Positions 9,640 through 17,913 of a stretch of DNA of 64,000 bases are shown one piece after another. Source of the DNA: Phycisphaerae bacterium. Its GTDB lineage: Bacteria > Planctomycetota > Phycisphaerae > UBA1845 > JAFGLZ01. How positions within the stretch are numbered: the stretch's first letter is position 1; the number at the start of each line of letters is the position of its first letter. Below the pieces are notes generated by a model that saw nothing but the letters and a program-made list of their open reading frames with translations, searched no databases and was not told where the DNA came from. Both the position numbers and the translations under genes were made by a program. The stretch spans positions 29,931 through 93,930 of the forward strand of contig JAFGLZ010000199.1 in the NCBI GenBank assembly GCA_016927755.1, read 5' to 3'.

Positions 9640-9942
9640 ATGGCTGACATCGAACCGGGCAGCAAGATAAAGGTAACCGTAACGAAGGAACTTCGCAGCG
9701 AAGCGGCCGCCAAGACCCTGGCACGGCTGTTCCTGAAAGACCCCAAGATCGCAAAGACGCGGCGGAAGGATCCGAAGCCCATCGATCCGCGGACTCGCGC
9801 CGGGCGGCTGTGGAACGTCCGCCCGAGAGGCAGCGCGGCGGCCCGCCCGAACAAGGGCGAGTCGTGCGAGATCACGTGCACGCTGGACGTGGTGCGAGAC
9901 CTCGGCAGCGTCGAGAACTACGTCGAGATCACCAAAGTCTGA
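9640..9942 (+). CDS. Small basic protein, unknown function
   Basis: The product is 100 residues, rich in Lys and Arg and without a signal peptide or membrane span. It begins MADIEPGSKIKVTVTK, has a basic middle (LKDPKIAKTRRKDPKPIDPR) and ends in a beta-like stretch (ESCEITCTLDVVRDL). The composition suggests a nucleic-acid- or ribosome-associated role, but that is inference. ATG 9640 is preferred to the in-frame GTG/TTG codons further upstream because the coding character begins there. It precedes mltA by 50 bases on the same strand. Confidence 0.65.
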   Translation: MADIEPGSKIKVTVTKELRSEAAAKTLARLFLKDPKIAKTRRKDPKPIDPRTRAGRLWNVRPRGSAAARPNKGESCEITCTLDVVRDLGSVENYVEITKV

Positions 9943-9991
9943 GCAGTTCGCCGTCAGTCTGGTCTGGGAACCCAAGGTGGGAGGACGACTG

Positions 9992-11296
9992 GTGCGAGCC
10001 CTGCATCATCCGACCGGGAGATACGGTTCAAGTCTCTCTCTAAGCTTGATTGGCGCGCTTCTGGCCGCGAGCAGCCTGACGCTCAACACCGGCTGCAAGC
10101 CGACCCGACCGATTTTCCTTCCGCCTCCGCCGTCGGCGGTCGACTACGATCGTCCTCTGCCGCCGGGACAGCTCGCGCTGCGGAAGATCACGGACCCGAA
10201 CGAGATCCCCGACTTCTCCGGCGCGATGGGCGACGTCGAGAGCCTCAAGGAAGCGATCCGGCGCAGCCTGAACTACATGAGCAAGCCATCGAGCAAGCTC
10301 TTCTACCCCTACGGCGAGATCACGCATGCCCAGTCGGTCGCTAGCCTGAAGGCGTTCCTTGCCCTGCTCGAGTCGGGCGTGACGGGCGGCGAGGAACTGA
10401 ATCGACGCATTCGCCAGGACTTCGACGTGTGGATCTCCGTTGGCTGCGACGACAAGGGGACCGTCCTCTTTACAGGTTACTACTGCCCGATCTTCGAGGC
10501 GAGCAAGACCCGAACCGAGAGATTCAAGTACCCGCTCTACAGCCGCCCGAAGGACCTGGTCAGCGATCCCAAGACCGGAGAGGTCCTTGGACGAAAGACC
10601 GCCGGCGGCAACGTGCCTTACCCGTCGCGCCGAGAGATCGAAGAGAGTGGCATGCTCCGCGGTACAGAACTCGTCTGGCTGGGAGACCGCTTCGAGGCGT
10701 ACGTCGTGACGGTGCAGGGCTCAGCGAAGCTCCGCATGCCGGACGGGTCGATCTTCGAGATCGGCTACGCCGGCAACAACGGACAGGAGTACAAGTCCGT
10801 CGGTCGAGCGCTGCTCCGGGACAAGAAGCTCGATAAAGGCAGCCTGTCGCTCCAAGGTCTGATCGACTACTTCAAGAGCCATCCGGAGGATATGGACTAC
10901 TACCTCTGGCAGAATCCGAGGTACGTGTTCTTCATGGCCCGGACGGGCGGTCCCTACGGCAGCTTGAACGAGCCGGTCACGCCGTGGCGGACGATCGCGA
11001 CGGACAAGGGGGTCTTCCCGCGGGCGAACGTATCCTTCCTTGTTGCCGAGGGGTTCCCCCTGCCAGGGCGGGGGCTCGAGTTGGGCGGCTATCGCGCGTT
11101 TGCCTGCGATCAGGACACAGGCGGGGCGATCCGCGCAGCGGGTCGGTGCGACGTCTTCATGGGCGTGGGCGAGTCAGCGGGGCAGCTTGCCGGTCGGGTC
11201 TATTCCGAAGGCAAGCTGTACTACCTCTTCACCAAGACGGCGCCACCGCCGGTTCTGGAGGCAGCCCCTCCCGGACGGCCGAAACCGGCATCCTAG
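9992..11296 (+). CDS. mltA: Murein lytic transglycosylase A, lipoprotein
   Basis: This 434-residue protein starts at GTG 9992 behind GGGAGGA. It has an N-terminal signal peptide ending at a lipobox (LTLNTGC), so it should be anchored to a membrane. It then shows the MltA domain pattern (TGYYCPIFEAS, PYPSRREIEESG, VTVQGSAKLRMPDG, GYAGNNGQEYKSVG, GPYGSLNEPVTPWRTIATD) and a C-terminal 3D domain with the Asp-rich signature AFACDQDTGGAIRAAGRCDVF that supplies the catalytic acid in this family. MltA cleaves the glycan strand of peptidoglycan to 1,6-anhydromuramyl products. An earlier in-frame GTG at 9977 lacks a ribosome binding site. The presence of this enzyme implies a peptidoglycan wall. Confidence 0.92.
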   Translation: MRALHHPTGRYGSSLSLSLIGALLAASSLTLNTGCKPTRPIFLPPPPSAVDYDRPLPPGQLALRKITDPNEIPDFSGAMGDVESLKEAIRRSLNYMSKPSSKLFYPYGEITHAQSVASLKAFLALLESGVTGGEELNRRIRQDFDVWISVGCDDKGTVLFTGYYCPIFEASKTRTERFKYPLYSRPKDLVSDPKTGEVLGRKTAGGNVPYPSRREIEESGMLRGTELVWLGDRFEAYVVTVQGSAKLRMPDGSIFEIGYAGNNGQEYKSVGRALLRDKKLDKGSLSLQGLIDYFKSHPEDMDYYLWQNPRYVFFMARTGGPYGSLNEPVTPWRTIATDKGVFPRANVSFLVAEGFPLPGRGLELGGYRAFACDQDTGGAIRAAGRCDVFMGVGESAGQLAGRVYSEGKLYYLFTKTAPPPVLEAAPPGRPKPAS

Positions 11297-11665
11297 TCGG
11301 ACAGGGACCATGGCCCTCGTTCTGAACCGCATGTGCGGCATCGCCGAGGGGAATCGCTATCCGCCAAGGATTGTGCGTCCTCACGGTCGCCTTCGGCACG
11401 CCTGAACAGCCTCGCGATTTTGAGATCGGGTCGGGATCTACCTGCCGATACGGATAAGCGGGGACCCTCAAACAGAGGCCGACTCTGGACCTGTCGCATC
11501 GGCGGGGCTAAAGTAGGGTGTATGGGACTTCCCAGGAAGGCCGTTCCACCGGTCCGTGAGCGCCTCGGTCGGGCCTGAATCAGGGGCCCCCGCGATTGCG
11601 TAGCCGGCCATCTCCCCGACGGCTTGGTTCGTATTGCAGCAAAGGTACCGCAAGGAGTGGAGTTC
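11297..11665. other. Intergenic region with no recognisable feature
   Basis: These 369 bases lie between mltA and the next plus-strand gene. I find no convincing reading frame, tRNA or intrinsic terminator. The only functional element I can support is the ribosome binding site AAGGAG at 11652-11657, which fixes the next start at 11666. Confidence 0.6.
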
Positions 11666-12772
11666 ATGTGTACCTCCCGTTTTGACTTTGCCGCCGGCGC
11701 CATGCTGAGTGTGGCCGCCTGCCTATGTCTGTCCGCATCGGCGCGGGCGGAGCTAATCGAGGTCTCGGCCGAATGCGAAGCCAAGGTGGTCGAGACGGTG
11801 TTCGGGGATCTTGGCACGGAGGATTCGGCGCTTGAGCGCTACCCGGAGACAACGAGCGTCCTGCCGATGCGGGTCGACGCTGGGGTCACGCGGGAGATCA
11901 GCGAAGAGGTGAAAGGAATCGGCCTGGCATTCAGTCAGTTCAAGGACCCGAGGATCCAGACCGACGAGATTCCGGATGAGTTGAACCTCGACGCGGCCGC
12001 CTATTCCCGTCCGTTCTTCGTGGGGTATGAGGTGGTGGCGCGCGTCAAGGAGTCCCGAAAGATCCAACCGACCGCGTCGGAGACGAATCGGCTGGACGGG
12101 GAAGAGACCGAGTTCCTCAGCAGTTTCTACATCCAGGGGCTGCTGGTGGCCGTCGCGGAAATAGGCAAGGACAATCTCGACGGTCTCATGGCACGGGTCA
12201 CCGCGCGGGTCGTGCACGAACGCCCCGGCAGGGAGCCGCAGGCCGTTCTGCAGGCCGTCTACGAACTCAGGGGCAAGAGCAATCGGCGCGTCGAGCTGGT
12301 TACGTCGGGCCAGGCGGACCCGAACGGGGTGTCCGACCTAGACCTCAGCCCTCTCCTCGGCGAGATCGAGACACTGCGAGTGGCGCTCCTTCCGGCCGTC
12401 AGGATGGACTACGCTTATCATGCCACCATCGGCGAGACGTCGACGCTGACGGCGACGCTGCTCGTCGAACTCGAGAGCATCCCGGGGGGAACCGGCGTCG
12501 GGGCGGCGTTCGGAATGCCGGGCGAGAAGATCGGACAGGTCATCGACGCCGTCGTTGGGGGCACCACCGGCTCGAAGACCGTGCAGAGCATCAACAACGC
12601 CATTAGCGCTCTGCCGCCGCCGGCGCTCGATTTCCTCACGCCCCCGGGCCAGGGAACGTTTGATGTCGCCGACTTGCTGGGACCTCTGTGTCCCGTCTCG
12701 GGGATCGTCGGCATGATTGGCTTCGTCGCGGTGCTGGGTCGGGCCGGGGCGGGACGACGCGGCAGGCTCTAG
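11666..12772 (+). CDS. Secreted protein with C-terminal sorting-like tail, unknown function
   Basis: The protein has 368 residues and starts at ATG 11666, 8 bases after AAGGAG. Residues 1-28 form a signal peptide ending ASARA. The mature part is acidic and beta-rich with no family I recognise. The C-terminus is a hydrophobic helix followed by an Arg cluster (VGMIGFVAVLGRAGAGRRGR), which is the layout of PEP-CTERM-like or rhombosortase-type sorting signals, although the tripeptide before the helix is not a clean PEP. It is probably exported and held at the cell envelope. No sorting enzyme is visible nearby. The secretion signals are seen directly; the sorting role is inference. Confidence 0.7.
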   Translation: MCTSRFDFAAGAMLSVAACLCLSASARAELIEVSAECEAKVVETVFGDLGTEDSALERYPETTSVLPMRVDAGVTREISEEVKGIGLAFSQFKDPRIQTDEIPDELNLDAAAYSRPFFVGYEVVARVKESRKIQPTASETNRLDGEETEFLSSFYIQGLLVAVAEIGKDNLDGLMARVTARVVHERPGREPQAVLQAVYELRGKSNRRVELVTSGQADPNGVSDLDLSPLLGEIETLRVALLPAVRMDYAYHATIGETSTLTATLLVELESIPGGTGVGAAFGMPGEKIGQVIDAVVGGTTGSKTVQSINNAISALPPPALDFLTPPGQGTFDVADLLGPLCPVSGIVGMIGFVAVLGRAGAGRRGRL

Positions 12773-13050
12773 CGGCGTTGTCGGGCAAGTAGGTCTCGTG
12801 CCGTCGCACCTCAGTGGTGTTTTCGGAGAGCGGGTTCCGCGTCGGATTTGGGCTCCAATTGGTCAACGTCGGATAGGCCCGCTGACATGGGACGAAGCAC
12901 TGGTCCGAGGAACGTCGCGCCGATTCAGGGCAATGCATCCGGCAAGCTTGCGGCTCTTTGAGTTGAAATGGTCTTCCCTGCGGACCCGTACCACTCGCTA
13001 CCTTGAAGCTAGGGCTGTTCTCACACTGTCCCCACACGCTCGAAACGGAT
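12773..13050. other. Convergent intergenic region
   Basis: About 280 bases separate the secreted protein gene (plus) from flhB (minus); both end here. Short frames cross it on both strands but none has a start signal, codon bias or recognisable product. I see no strong hairpin with a T tract. Confidence 0.5.
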
Positions 13051-14142
13051 CTAGACGGGAACGGGTCTTCGCTGGAGTCGAGGACCTCGTCCGGTGACCT
13101 CGTAGACGTAGGCGAGGATCTCTGCGACGGCCTTGTAAAACTGGGGAGGAACCTCCTGGCCGACCTCGACGGCCTTATAGAGGGCCTGTGCGAGGGGCTT
13201 TCTTTCGACGATCGGGATTCCGTACTCGATGGCGATCTCGCGAATCCTCTGTGCCATGAAGTCCTTGCCTTTGGCGATCACCCTGGGCGCGGCCATTTCG
13301 TCGGCATCGTACTTGATGGCGATGGCCAACTCCGTGGGGTTGGTCACGACGACGTCCGCCTTGGGGACATCCGATCGGAGGCGCTGGAGGGCGAGCTGCT
13401 GTTGGACCTGACGTTGCCGCTGCTTGACGACCGGGTCTCCCTCCATCCGTTTCATCTCCTCCTTGACCTCCTCCTTGGTCATCTTGAGGTCCTGCTCGTG
13501 CTTGTAGCGCTGCCAGACGTAGTCCAGGATCGCCAAGATCACCAAGATGATGCCCAACCGCAGGGCGAGCGAGAAGATCAGATCGGCTGCCAGCCCGAAG
13601 AGCTGCCAGTGATCCAGATTCATGGCGAAGACGATCTGGGTCAGGCGTTCGTTGATCGACAGGTACGCCACGGTCCCGACGATGAGCATCTTGAGGATGC
13701 TCATTCCCAAGCGGACGAAGGCTCTGGCCGAGACAAGCCGCTTTGCACCGTTGATGGGATTGAGCTTGTCCAGTTTGGGCTGGAGCGGCTTGAGGGTGAA
13801 GAGCAGCCCTGTCTGTGCCAAACCGACCAGGAGTCCGAGGACGACCAGGATCGCCATGATGGGAAGGGTGATTCCCGCCAGCATGCGGACAGCGAAGTAG
13901 GCCGATCCTTTGATCTGGTCGGGCGTCAATGAAATGGCGTCGTTCCGGCCGAAGAAGTGGCCCAGGCCGTCCATGAACTTGGAGAGGATGCCATCGCCGA
14001 GGACATAGAGGGCGATCATGCCGCCAAGCAGTGTCACGGCGGCGCCCAGGTCCTGGCTCTTGGCGATCTGGCCCTGTTCCCGCGCCTCGTCGCGGCGACG
14101 TGGGGTTGGGGCTTCGGTCTTTTCGCCAGCATCATTGGGCAT
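13051..14142 (-). CDS. flhB: Flagellar type III export protein FlhB
   Basis: FlhB, 363 residues, is the export-apparatus switch protein of the inner membrane. It begins with the usual charged segment (GEKTEAPTPRRRDEAREQGQ), has four membrane spans (about residues 30-215) and a cytoplasmic domain. The autocleavage site, NPTH in most homologues, reads NPTE here (residues 268-271); the N-P cleavage pair is kept and the His is replaced by Glu. The start overlaps the fliR stop as ATGA (14140-14144), so translation is probably coupled. It is the last gene of the flagellar run. FlhB and FlhA together control the switch from hook to filament export; flhA is not in the window. Confidence 0.95.
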   Translation of the reverse strand: MPNDAGEKTEAPTPRRRDEAREQGQIAKSQDLGAAVTLLGGMIALYVLGDGILSKFMDGLGHFFGRNDAISLTPDQIKGSAYFAVRMLAGITLPIMAILVVLGLLVGLAQTGLLFTLKPLQPKLDKLNPINGAKRLVSARAFVRLGMSILKMLIVGTVAYLSINERLTQIVFAMNLDHWQLFGLAADLIFSLALRLGIILVILAILDYVWQRYKHEQDLKMTKEEVKEEMKRMEGDPVVKQRQRQVQQQLALQRLRSDVPKADVVVTNPTELAIAIKYDADEMAAPRVIAKGKDFMAQRIREIAIEYGIPIVERKPLAQALYKAVEVGQEVPPQFYKAVAEILAYVYEVTGRGPRLQRRPVPV

Positions 14143-14921
14143 CAGCCAAGTCCTCGCAGCATCGCCCGAAGCGCGTCCATGGTGTCCACGACACCGTCAA
14201 CCAGCAGGTCTTGAGCCACCGAGAGCGAGACAGCCGCCATCAGTAGGGCCACGGACGACCGGATACTGAACCCCACGGCCAGGATGTTGAGCTGTGGGAC
14301 GGTCCGGCTGATGAAGCCCATCGCCAGCGTAACCAGCATCAGCGCGATGAGGGCGGGTCCAGCCAGTCTGATCGCCAGAACGAACGCGCTGGTCAGCAAG
14401 CCGGAGAAGAGCTCCACGACCGAGGGCGTGACGTGGAACGTCAGCGGAGGCACGAATTGGAAGCTCTCGAGCAGGGCCTTGAACACCGCCACGTGCCCGT
14501 CGATGGCAAGAAAGACGCCCATAAGCCCGAGGAAGAAGACGTGGCCAAGGGGGGTGGTCTGCGTGTCCAGCTCCGGATTGTAGATTTGCCCGAGGGCCAA
14601 GCCCCCCTGCTGGGCGATCATCAAACCGGCGATCTGCGTCGAGAGGAAGACGAGGGACATGCCCAGGCCGATGCCCAGACCGACCATGACCTCACCGACA
14701 ATGCCGGTGAGCGCCTGAACCAGGGTCAGATCGGTCGGAAGCATGGGCTGAACCATGGGAAAGGCCATGAGTGACGTCACCATGGCCAAGCCTATCTTTA
14801 CGCGTCTGGGGATGACGGTGGAACTGAAGAACGGCGCGGAGATGCTGATGCCGGCCACGCGGAACAGCACGACCAGCAAGCTGGGCAGTAGGACCTGCAG
14901 ATGGAGGAGGTCATAGGGCAT
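14142..14921 (-). CDS. fliR: Flagellar export apparatus protein FliR
   Basis: The product has 259 residues with about six hydrophobic spans. It matches FliR through the N-terminal segment (LLVVLFRVAGISISAPFFSS), the central GEVMVGLGIGLGMSL and the ITQQ-like region (GLMIAQQGGLALGQIYNP). FliR forms the export gate with FliP and FliQ in the inner membrane. The stop overlaps the flhB start; fliQ ends 58 bases upstream. Length and order (fliP-fliQ-fliR-flhB) are standard. Confidence 0.93.
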   Translation of the reverse strand: MPYDLLHLQVLLPSLLVVLFRVAGISISAPFFSSTVIPRRVKIGLAMVTSLMAFPMVQPMLPTDLTLVQALTGIVGEVMVGLGIGLGMSLVFLSTQIAGLMIAQQGGLALGQIYNPELDTQTTPLGHVFFLGLMGVFLAIDGHVAVFKALLESFQFVPPLTFHVTPSVVELFSGLLTSAFVLAIRLAGPALIALMLVTLAMGFISRTVPQLNILAVGFSIRSSVALLMAAVSLSVAQDLLVDGVVDTMDALRAMLRGLG

Positions 14922-14979
14922 CAGCGTCTGTCCCGCCTCGATGTCCGGTCGTTGCGGCGTCCGTGGGACTTCAGGGGCG

Positions 14980-15240
14980 TCACCAGGGGGTGGTACCGAA
15001 CAGCTCGGCGGCGTATTCCAGCATTCTGGTGGCCAGCCATGGTCCGAGGAACGTGGCCGCGATGGCCATGGCGGCGATCTTTGGCACGAACGTCAGAGTC
15101 TGTTCCTGCAACTGCGTCATAGCCTGGAAGACGGCGATCAGGAGGCCGACGCAGAGCCCCATCAACAGAATCGGACTGGCCACCACGAGGACCAGCAGCA
15201 GGGCATCTCGTCCAAGATCCAGCGCCGAGGTCAGGTCCAT
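14980..15240 (-). CDS. fliQ: Flagellar export apparatus protein FliQ
   Basis: FliQ, 86 residues, has the expected two transmembrane hairpin helices (LLLVLVVASPILLMGLCVG and an IAAMAIAATFLGPWLA span) joined by the conserved polar loop FQAMTQLQEQTLTFVPK. It is a component of the FliPQR export gate. ATG 15240 is chosen; the GTG directly before it would add one residue. GGAG lies 8 bases upstream. Confidence 0.93.
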   Translation of the reverse strand: MDLTSALDLGRDALLLVLVVASPILLMGLCVGLLIAVFQAMTQLQEQTLTFVPKIAAMAIAATFLGPWLATRMLEYAAELFGTTPW

Positions 15241-15304
15241 CACGTCGTCTCCGTTTCGCTCCGTGCAAGCCGCGTTCTCGATGCATCCTCGTCCGTGTCC
15301 GTCG

Positions 15305-16177
15305 TCAACTGAAGCTCAGTAGCAGCGTCCCGATGATGAGTTGCCAGCCGTTTGCCAGTACGAACAGGGCCACCTTGAACGGCAAGGAGATCAGCACCGG
15401 CGGGAGCATGAGCATGCCCATCGAGATCAGGATCGTCGCGATGACCATGTCGATCACCAGGAACGGCAGGTAGAACTGGAAGCCCATGATGAAGGCGGAC
15501 TTCAACTCACTCAGCACGAAGGCTGGGATCAAGACCGTGGTCGGCACTTCGTCCCACTGAACGGTCTGGTCCTCGGGAATCGGCGTCCCGCGACGGTACT
15601 CGAGCAACATGAAGACGGCGTCCTCGTTCTCGGTGGTCTCGATCTGGCGAATCATGAACTCGCGCATCGGACCGACAGCGGCGTTCATCGCCTCCTTCTG
15701 GGACAGCTTCTTATCGAGATATGGCACAAGGGCGTTCTGGTGGATCCTCTGCCAGGTCGGGGCCATCACCATGAAGGTCAGGAACAGCGACAGACCCGTG
15801 ATCACCTGGCCGGGGGGCAGTTGCTGTGTACCCATCGCCTGCCGCAACATGGCCAGGACGACCATGATCCGCGTAAAGCAGGTTGTCAGGATGAGGATGG
15901 ACGGCGCCAGGGAGAGCACCGTCATGATGGTCAGAATCTGAAGGGTGGAGACCACCCCTCGCCGGTCCGCAGCGGGCGGGGCAATCTTGGTCAGGTCCGG
16001 GATCTGATAGGGGTTGTCGGCCTCACGCAGCCCGGGCGAAAGCGTTTCGCCGGGAGCGTCATTCTCCGCCGTGGACGGCAACGGCTGTGCGTAAGCAGTC
16101 GTCGCGCCGAACAGCAGCGTCGTCACCGCAAGCGCGATTGCCCAAACGGGCATCGAGCGTCCATGCTCTGCAACCAC
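15305..16177 (-). CDS. fliP: Flagellar export apparatus protein FliP
   Basis: The protein has 290 residues with a cleavable signal peptide (hydrophobic VWAIALAVTTLLFGATTAYA), as in other FliP proteins. The core matches the family: LAPSILILTTCFTRIMVVL, then RQAMGTQQLPPGQVITGLSLF, and a C-terminal part with FQFYLPFLVIDMVIATILIS. FliP builds the core of the export gate. GTG 16177 is preceded by AAGGAG at 7 bases; an internal ATG at 16153 would still leave a signal peptide. An extra polar segment (about residues 32-75) between signal and core is longer than in enterobacterial FliP. Confidence 0.94.
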   Translation of the reverse strand: MVAEHGRSMPVWAIALAVTTLLFGATTAYAQPLPSTAENDAPGETLSPGLREADNPYQIPDLTKIAPPAADRRGVVSTLQILTIMTVLSLAPSILILTTCFTRIMVVLAMLRQAMGTQQLPPGQVITGLSLFLTFMVMAPTWQRIHQNALVPYLDKKLSQKEAMNAAVGPMREFMIRQIETTENEDAVFMLLEYRRGTPIPEDQTVQWDEVPTTVLIPAFVLSELKSAFIMGFQFYLPFLVIDMVIATILISMGMLMLPPVLISLPFKVALFVLANGWQLIIGTLLLSFS

Positions 16178-16233
16178 TGCGCTACTCCTTAGCGCTGTAC
16201 ATCCCGATCGGTCCCACCGGCGACGGCGAGCGA

Positions 16234-17097
16234 TCAGGCAACGTAGTATCGATCTCGGCCGTCCTGCCGATCGGTGCCGCCGTCCGAGGGGCTGTCCGAC
16301 TGGCTTCGGGACCTCAGTCTGTCCAGGAGTCCCGAAAGCTCCTGTCGCGCCCTGCGCACGTCTCTCTTGTCGGTGGCCAACGGAATCTCCGCCGGCTCTT
16401 CCTCGTCCGACATCAGGTCGTAGTCCGACGCTTCCCGGCTGAACAGGCGGGAGAATCCGGGCCCCTGCCTCGCGGAAGCCGCCGACGCGGCGAGCAACTC
16501 GCTCACCGTGTCCGGATCATCGATGACGGTCAGGGCCTCTATCTGCTCGGGGGTCACGCCGAGCAGCACCAACTGCGGCCCAAGGCGAACCAGGCAGACG
16601 CTCTGCTTCGGGCTCAGGGCCAACCTCGAGACGATCTCCAGGTTGCGGTCTCCACCGCCGACGGCGGTTCGGAACCTTCCCCCCCACTTCTTGGCGGCGA
16701 GCGTAGCCGCGGCGATCATGGCGAGGACGACGGCCAGGGCGGCAATCCCCTGTCCGTATGACACGAGCTCTGAGCTGGCCTTGTGATTGACCCGGGAGCT
16801 TCGGGGAGAATGAGTGCCCGACCTTCGGATGGCCCGGCCGGCGGAAGGCTCGGCATTGGCCTCGGATGGGGATATGTCGGTGGACACAGCAGAGGCCGGC
16901 CGCGAAGCGTCTGGAGTTGGGTCTTCGGGAACCTGCTGTTCCTCGACGGAGGCCCTCGCATTGGGCGCGGCCCCGCCCGCCCCGGGAGACGGAGAGGACG
17001 ATAGTGCGGGTCCGGCGAACGCTTGCGCAACAGCGACCGATAACCAGATCACTGGGCAACAGAGAAACCAGCAGCTACGATATCGGCGAGTTAACAT
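16234..17097 (-). CDS. fliO: Flagellar protein FliO, extended
   Basis: This 287-residue protein has a signal-like N-terminus, a long low-complexity periplasmic segment rich in Ser, Pro and Ala (about residues 30-115), one membrane span (GIAALAVVLAMIAAATLAAKK) and a FliO-type cytoplasmic domain (NLEIVSRLALSPKQSVCLVRLG, LLGVTPEQIEAL). FliO helps assemble the FliPQR complex. Enterobacterial FliO is about 120 residues; the extension before the span is the difference. It lies between fliN and fliP, as in most clusters. Identity is supported by the LxxKQ pattern and position. Confidence 0.85.
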   Translation of the reverse strand: MLTRRYRSCWFLCCPVIWLSVAVAQAFAGPALSSSPSPGAGGAAPNARASVEEQQVPEDPTPDASRPASAVSTDISPSEANAEPSAGRAIRRSGTHSPRSSRVNHKASSELVSYGQGIAALAVVLAMIAAATLAAKKWGGRFRTAVGGGDRNLEIVSRLALSPKQSVCLVRLGPQLVLLGVTPEQIEALTVIDDPDTVSELLAASAASARQGPGFSRLFSREASDYDLMSDEEEPAEIPLATDKRDVRRARQELSGLLDRLRSRSQSDSPSDGGTDRQDGRDRYYVA

Positions 17098-17130
17098 GGG
17101 GTCTGCCTGTCTAGAGCATCCTGTCCGGCG

Positions 17131-17826
17131 TCAGCTACGGATCGCTTCGCCGCTCTGGGAGACGATTTCGTTGATACGCACGCAGAAGTTGTCGTTAAGG
17201 ACGAGGACCTCACCTCGAGCGACGAGCCGGTCATTGACGAGGACGTCCACGGGGTCGCCAGCCAACTTGTCCAACTCGACGACAGAGCCGTCTCCGAGTT
17301 TGAGCACGTCCTCGACGAGCATTCGCGTCCGCCCCAGCTCGATCTTGACGTTCAGCTCGACGTCCTCGAGTAGGTCAATCTCGCTTTCGGCGTCATCGGC
17401 GGGGGCAACGCCGAAGTCGGGCATCTCCGCCGGCTGGGTGGCATGACCAGGGGGCTTGCTCACGGGGCCCGGCTCGTCTCCGGCACCCTTCTCCGACTCG
17501 ATCGCCTCAGCCATGGCCGCGGCGATCTCGTCGAACGGATTGCCCGCGGAATCCACGCGCGTGTCCACGGGTTCATCATCCAGGACACCGTTCAGGGCAG
17601 CATCGATGTCGGCCTGAGTTAGATCGTTCGGCGGACTGGGAGGCGTGACGTCGCCTGTCAAGGCGGCGTCGATGTCGGCTTGGCTTAGCAGCCCGTCGGT
17701 GGGGTCCCCACCGGCGCCCTTCTTTGGGCCTCCGGCGGGCTCAGGGGTTGCCCCCCCCGCAGCAGCCAAGGCGGCGTCAATGTCCTCCTGCGACATTCCG
17801 CCGCTGAGTCCGTCCTCATTCGGCAT
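17131..17826 (-). CDS. fliN: Flagellar motor switch protein FliN with triple FliM-type CheY-binding motif
   Basis: The protein has 231 residues. The C-terminal SPOA domain (from about residue 150: LNVKIELGRTRMLVEDVLKL, GSVVELDKLAGDPVDVLVND, RGEVLVLNDNFCVRINEIVS) is typical FliN. The N-terminal half is different: it holds three copies of a short motif, MSQEDIDAAL (11-20), LSQADIDAAL (47-56) and LTQADIDAAL (69-78), separated by Gly/Pro-rich linkers. This matches the LSQAEIDALL peptide at the start of E. coli FliM that binds phosphorylated CheY. The role would be to dock CheY-P on the C-ring. FliY of Bacillus combines FliN with one such peptide, so FliY is a possible alternative name, but it is otherwise much longer. 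No fliM is seen in the window. Confidence 0.9.
   Translation of the reverse strand: MPNEDGLSGGMSQEDIDAALAAAGGATPEPAGGPKKGAGGDPTDGLLSQADIDAALTGDVTPPSPPNDLTQADIDAALNGVLDDEPVDTRVDSAGNPFDEIAAAMAEAIESEKGAGDEPGPVSKPPGHATQPAEMPDFGVAPADDAESEIDLLEDVELNVKIELGRTRMLVEDVLKLGDGSVVELDKLAGDPVDVLVNDRLVARGEVLVLNDNFCVRINEIVSQSGEAIRS
17593..17796 (-). repeat. Three-fold repeat of FliM-type N-terminal peptide within fliN
   Basis: The segment encodes residues 11-78 of FliN, holding three copies of the pattern [LM][ST]Q[AE]DIDAAL at 36- and 22-residue intervals, with linkers of Gly, Pro and Ala. The repeats are seen directly. The equivalence to the CheY-binding peptide of FliM rests on established knowledge of FliM. 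Confidence 0.85.
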
Positions 17827-17913
17827 CGCGTCTGTCCTTCCCTGGACCCCGGGCGGTCCTCTTACTATCGTCGGTCATCCGGTGGCGGAATCATTAGCCC
17901 GGGCGAGGATACC

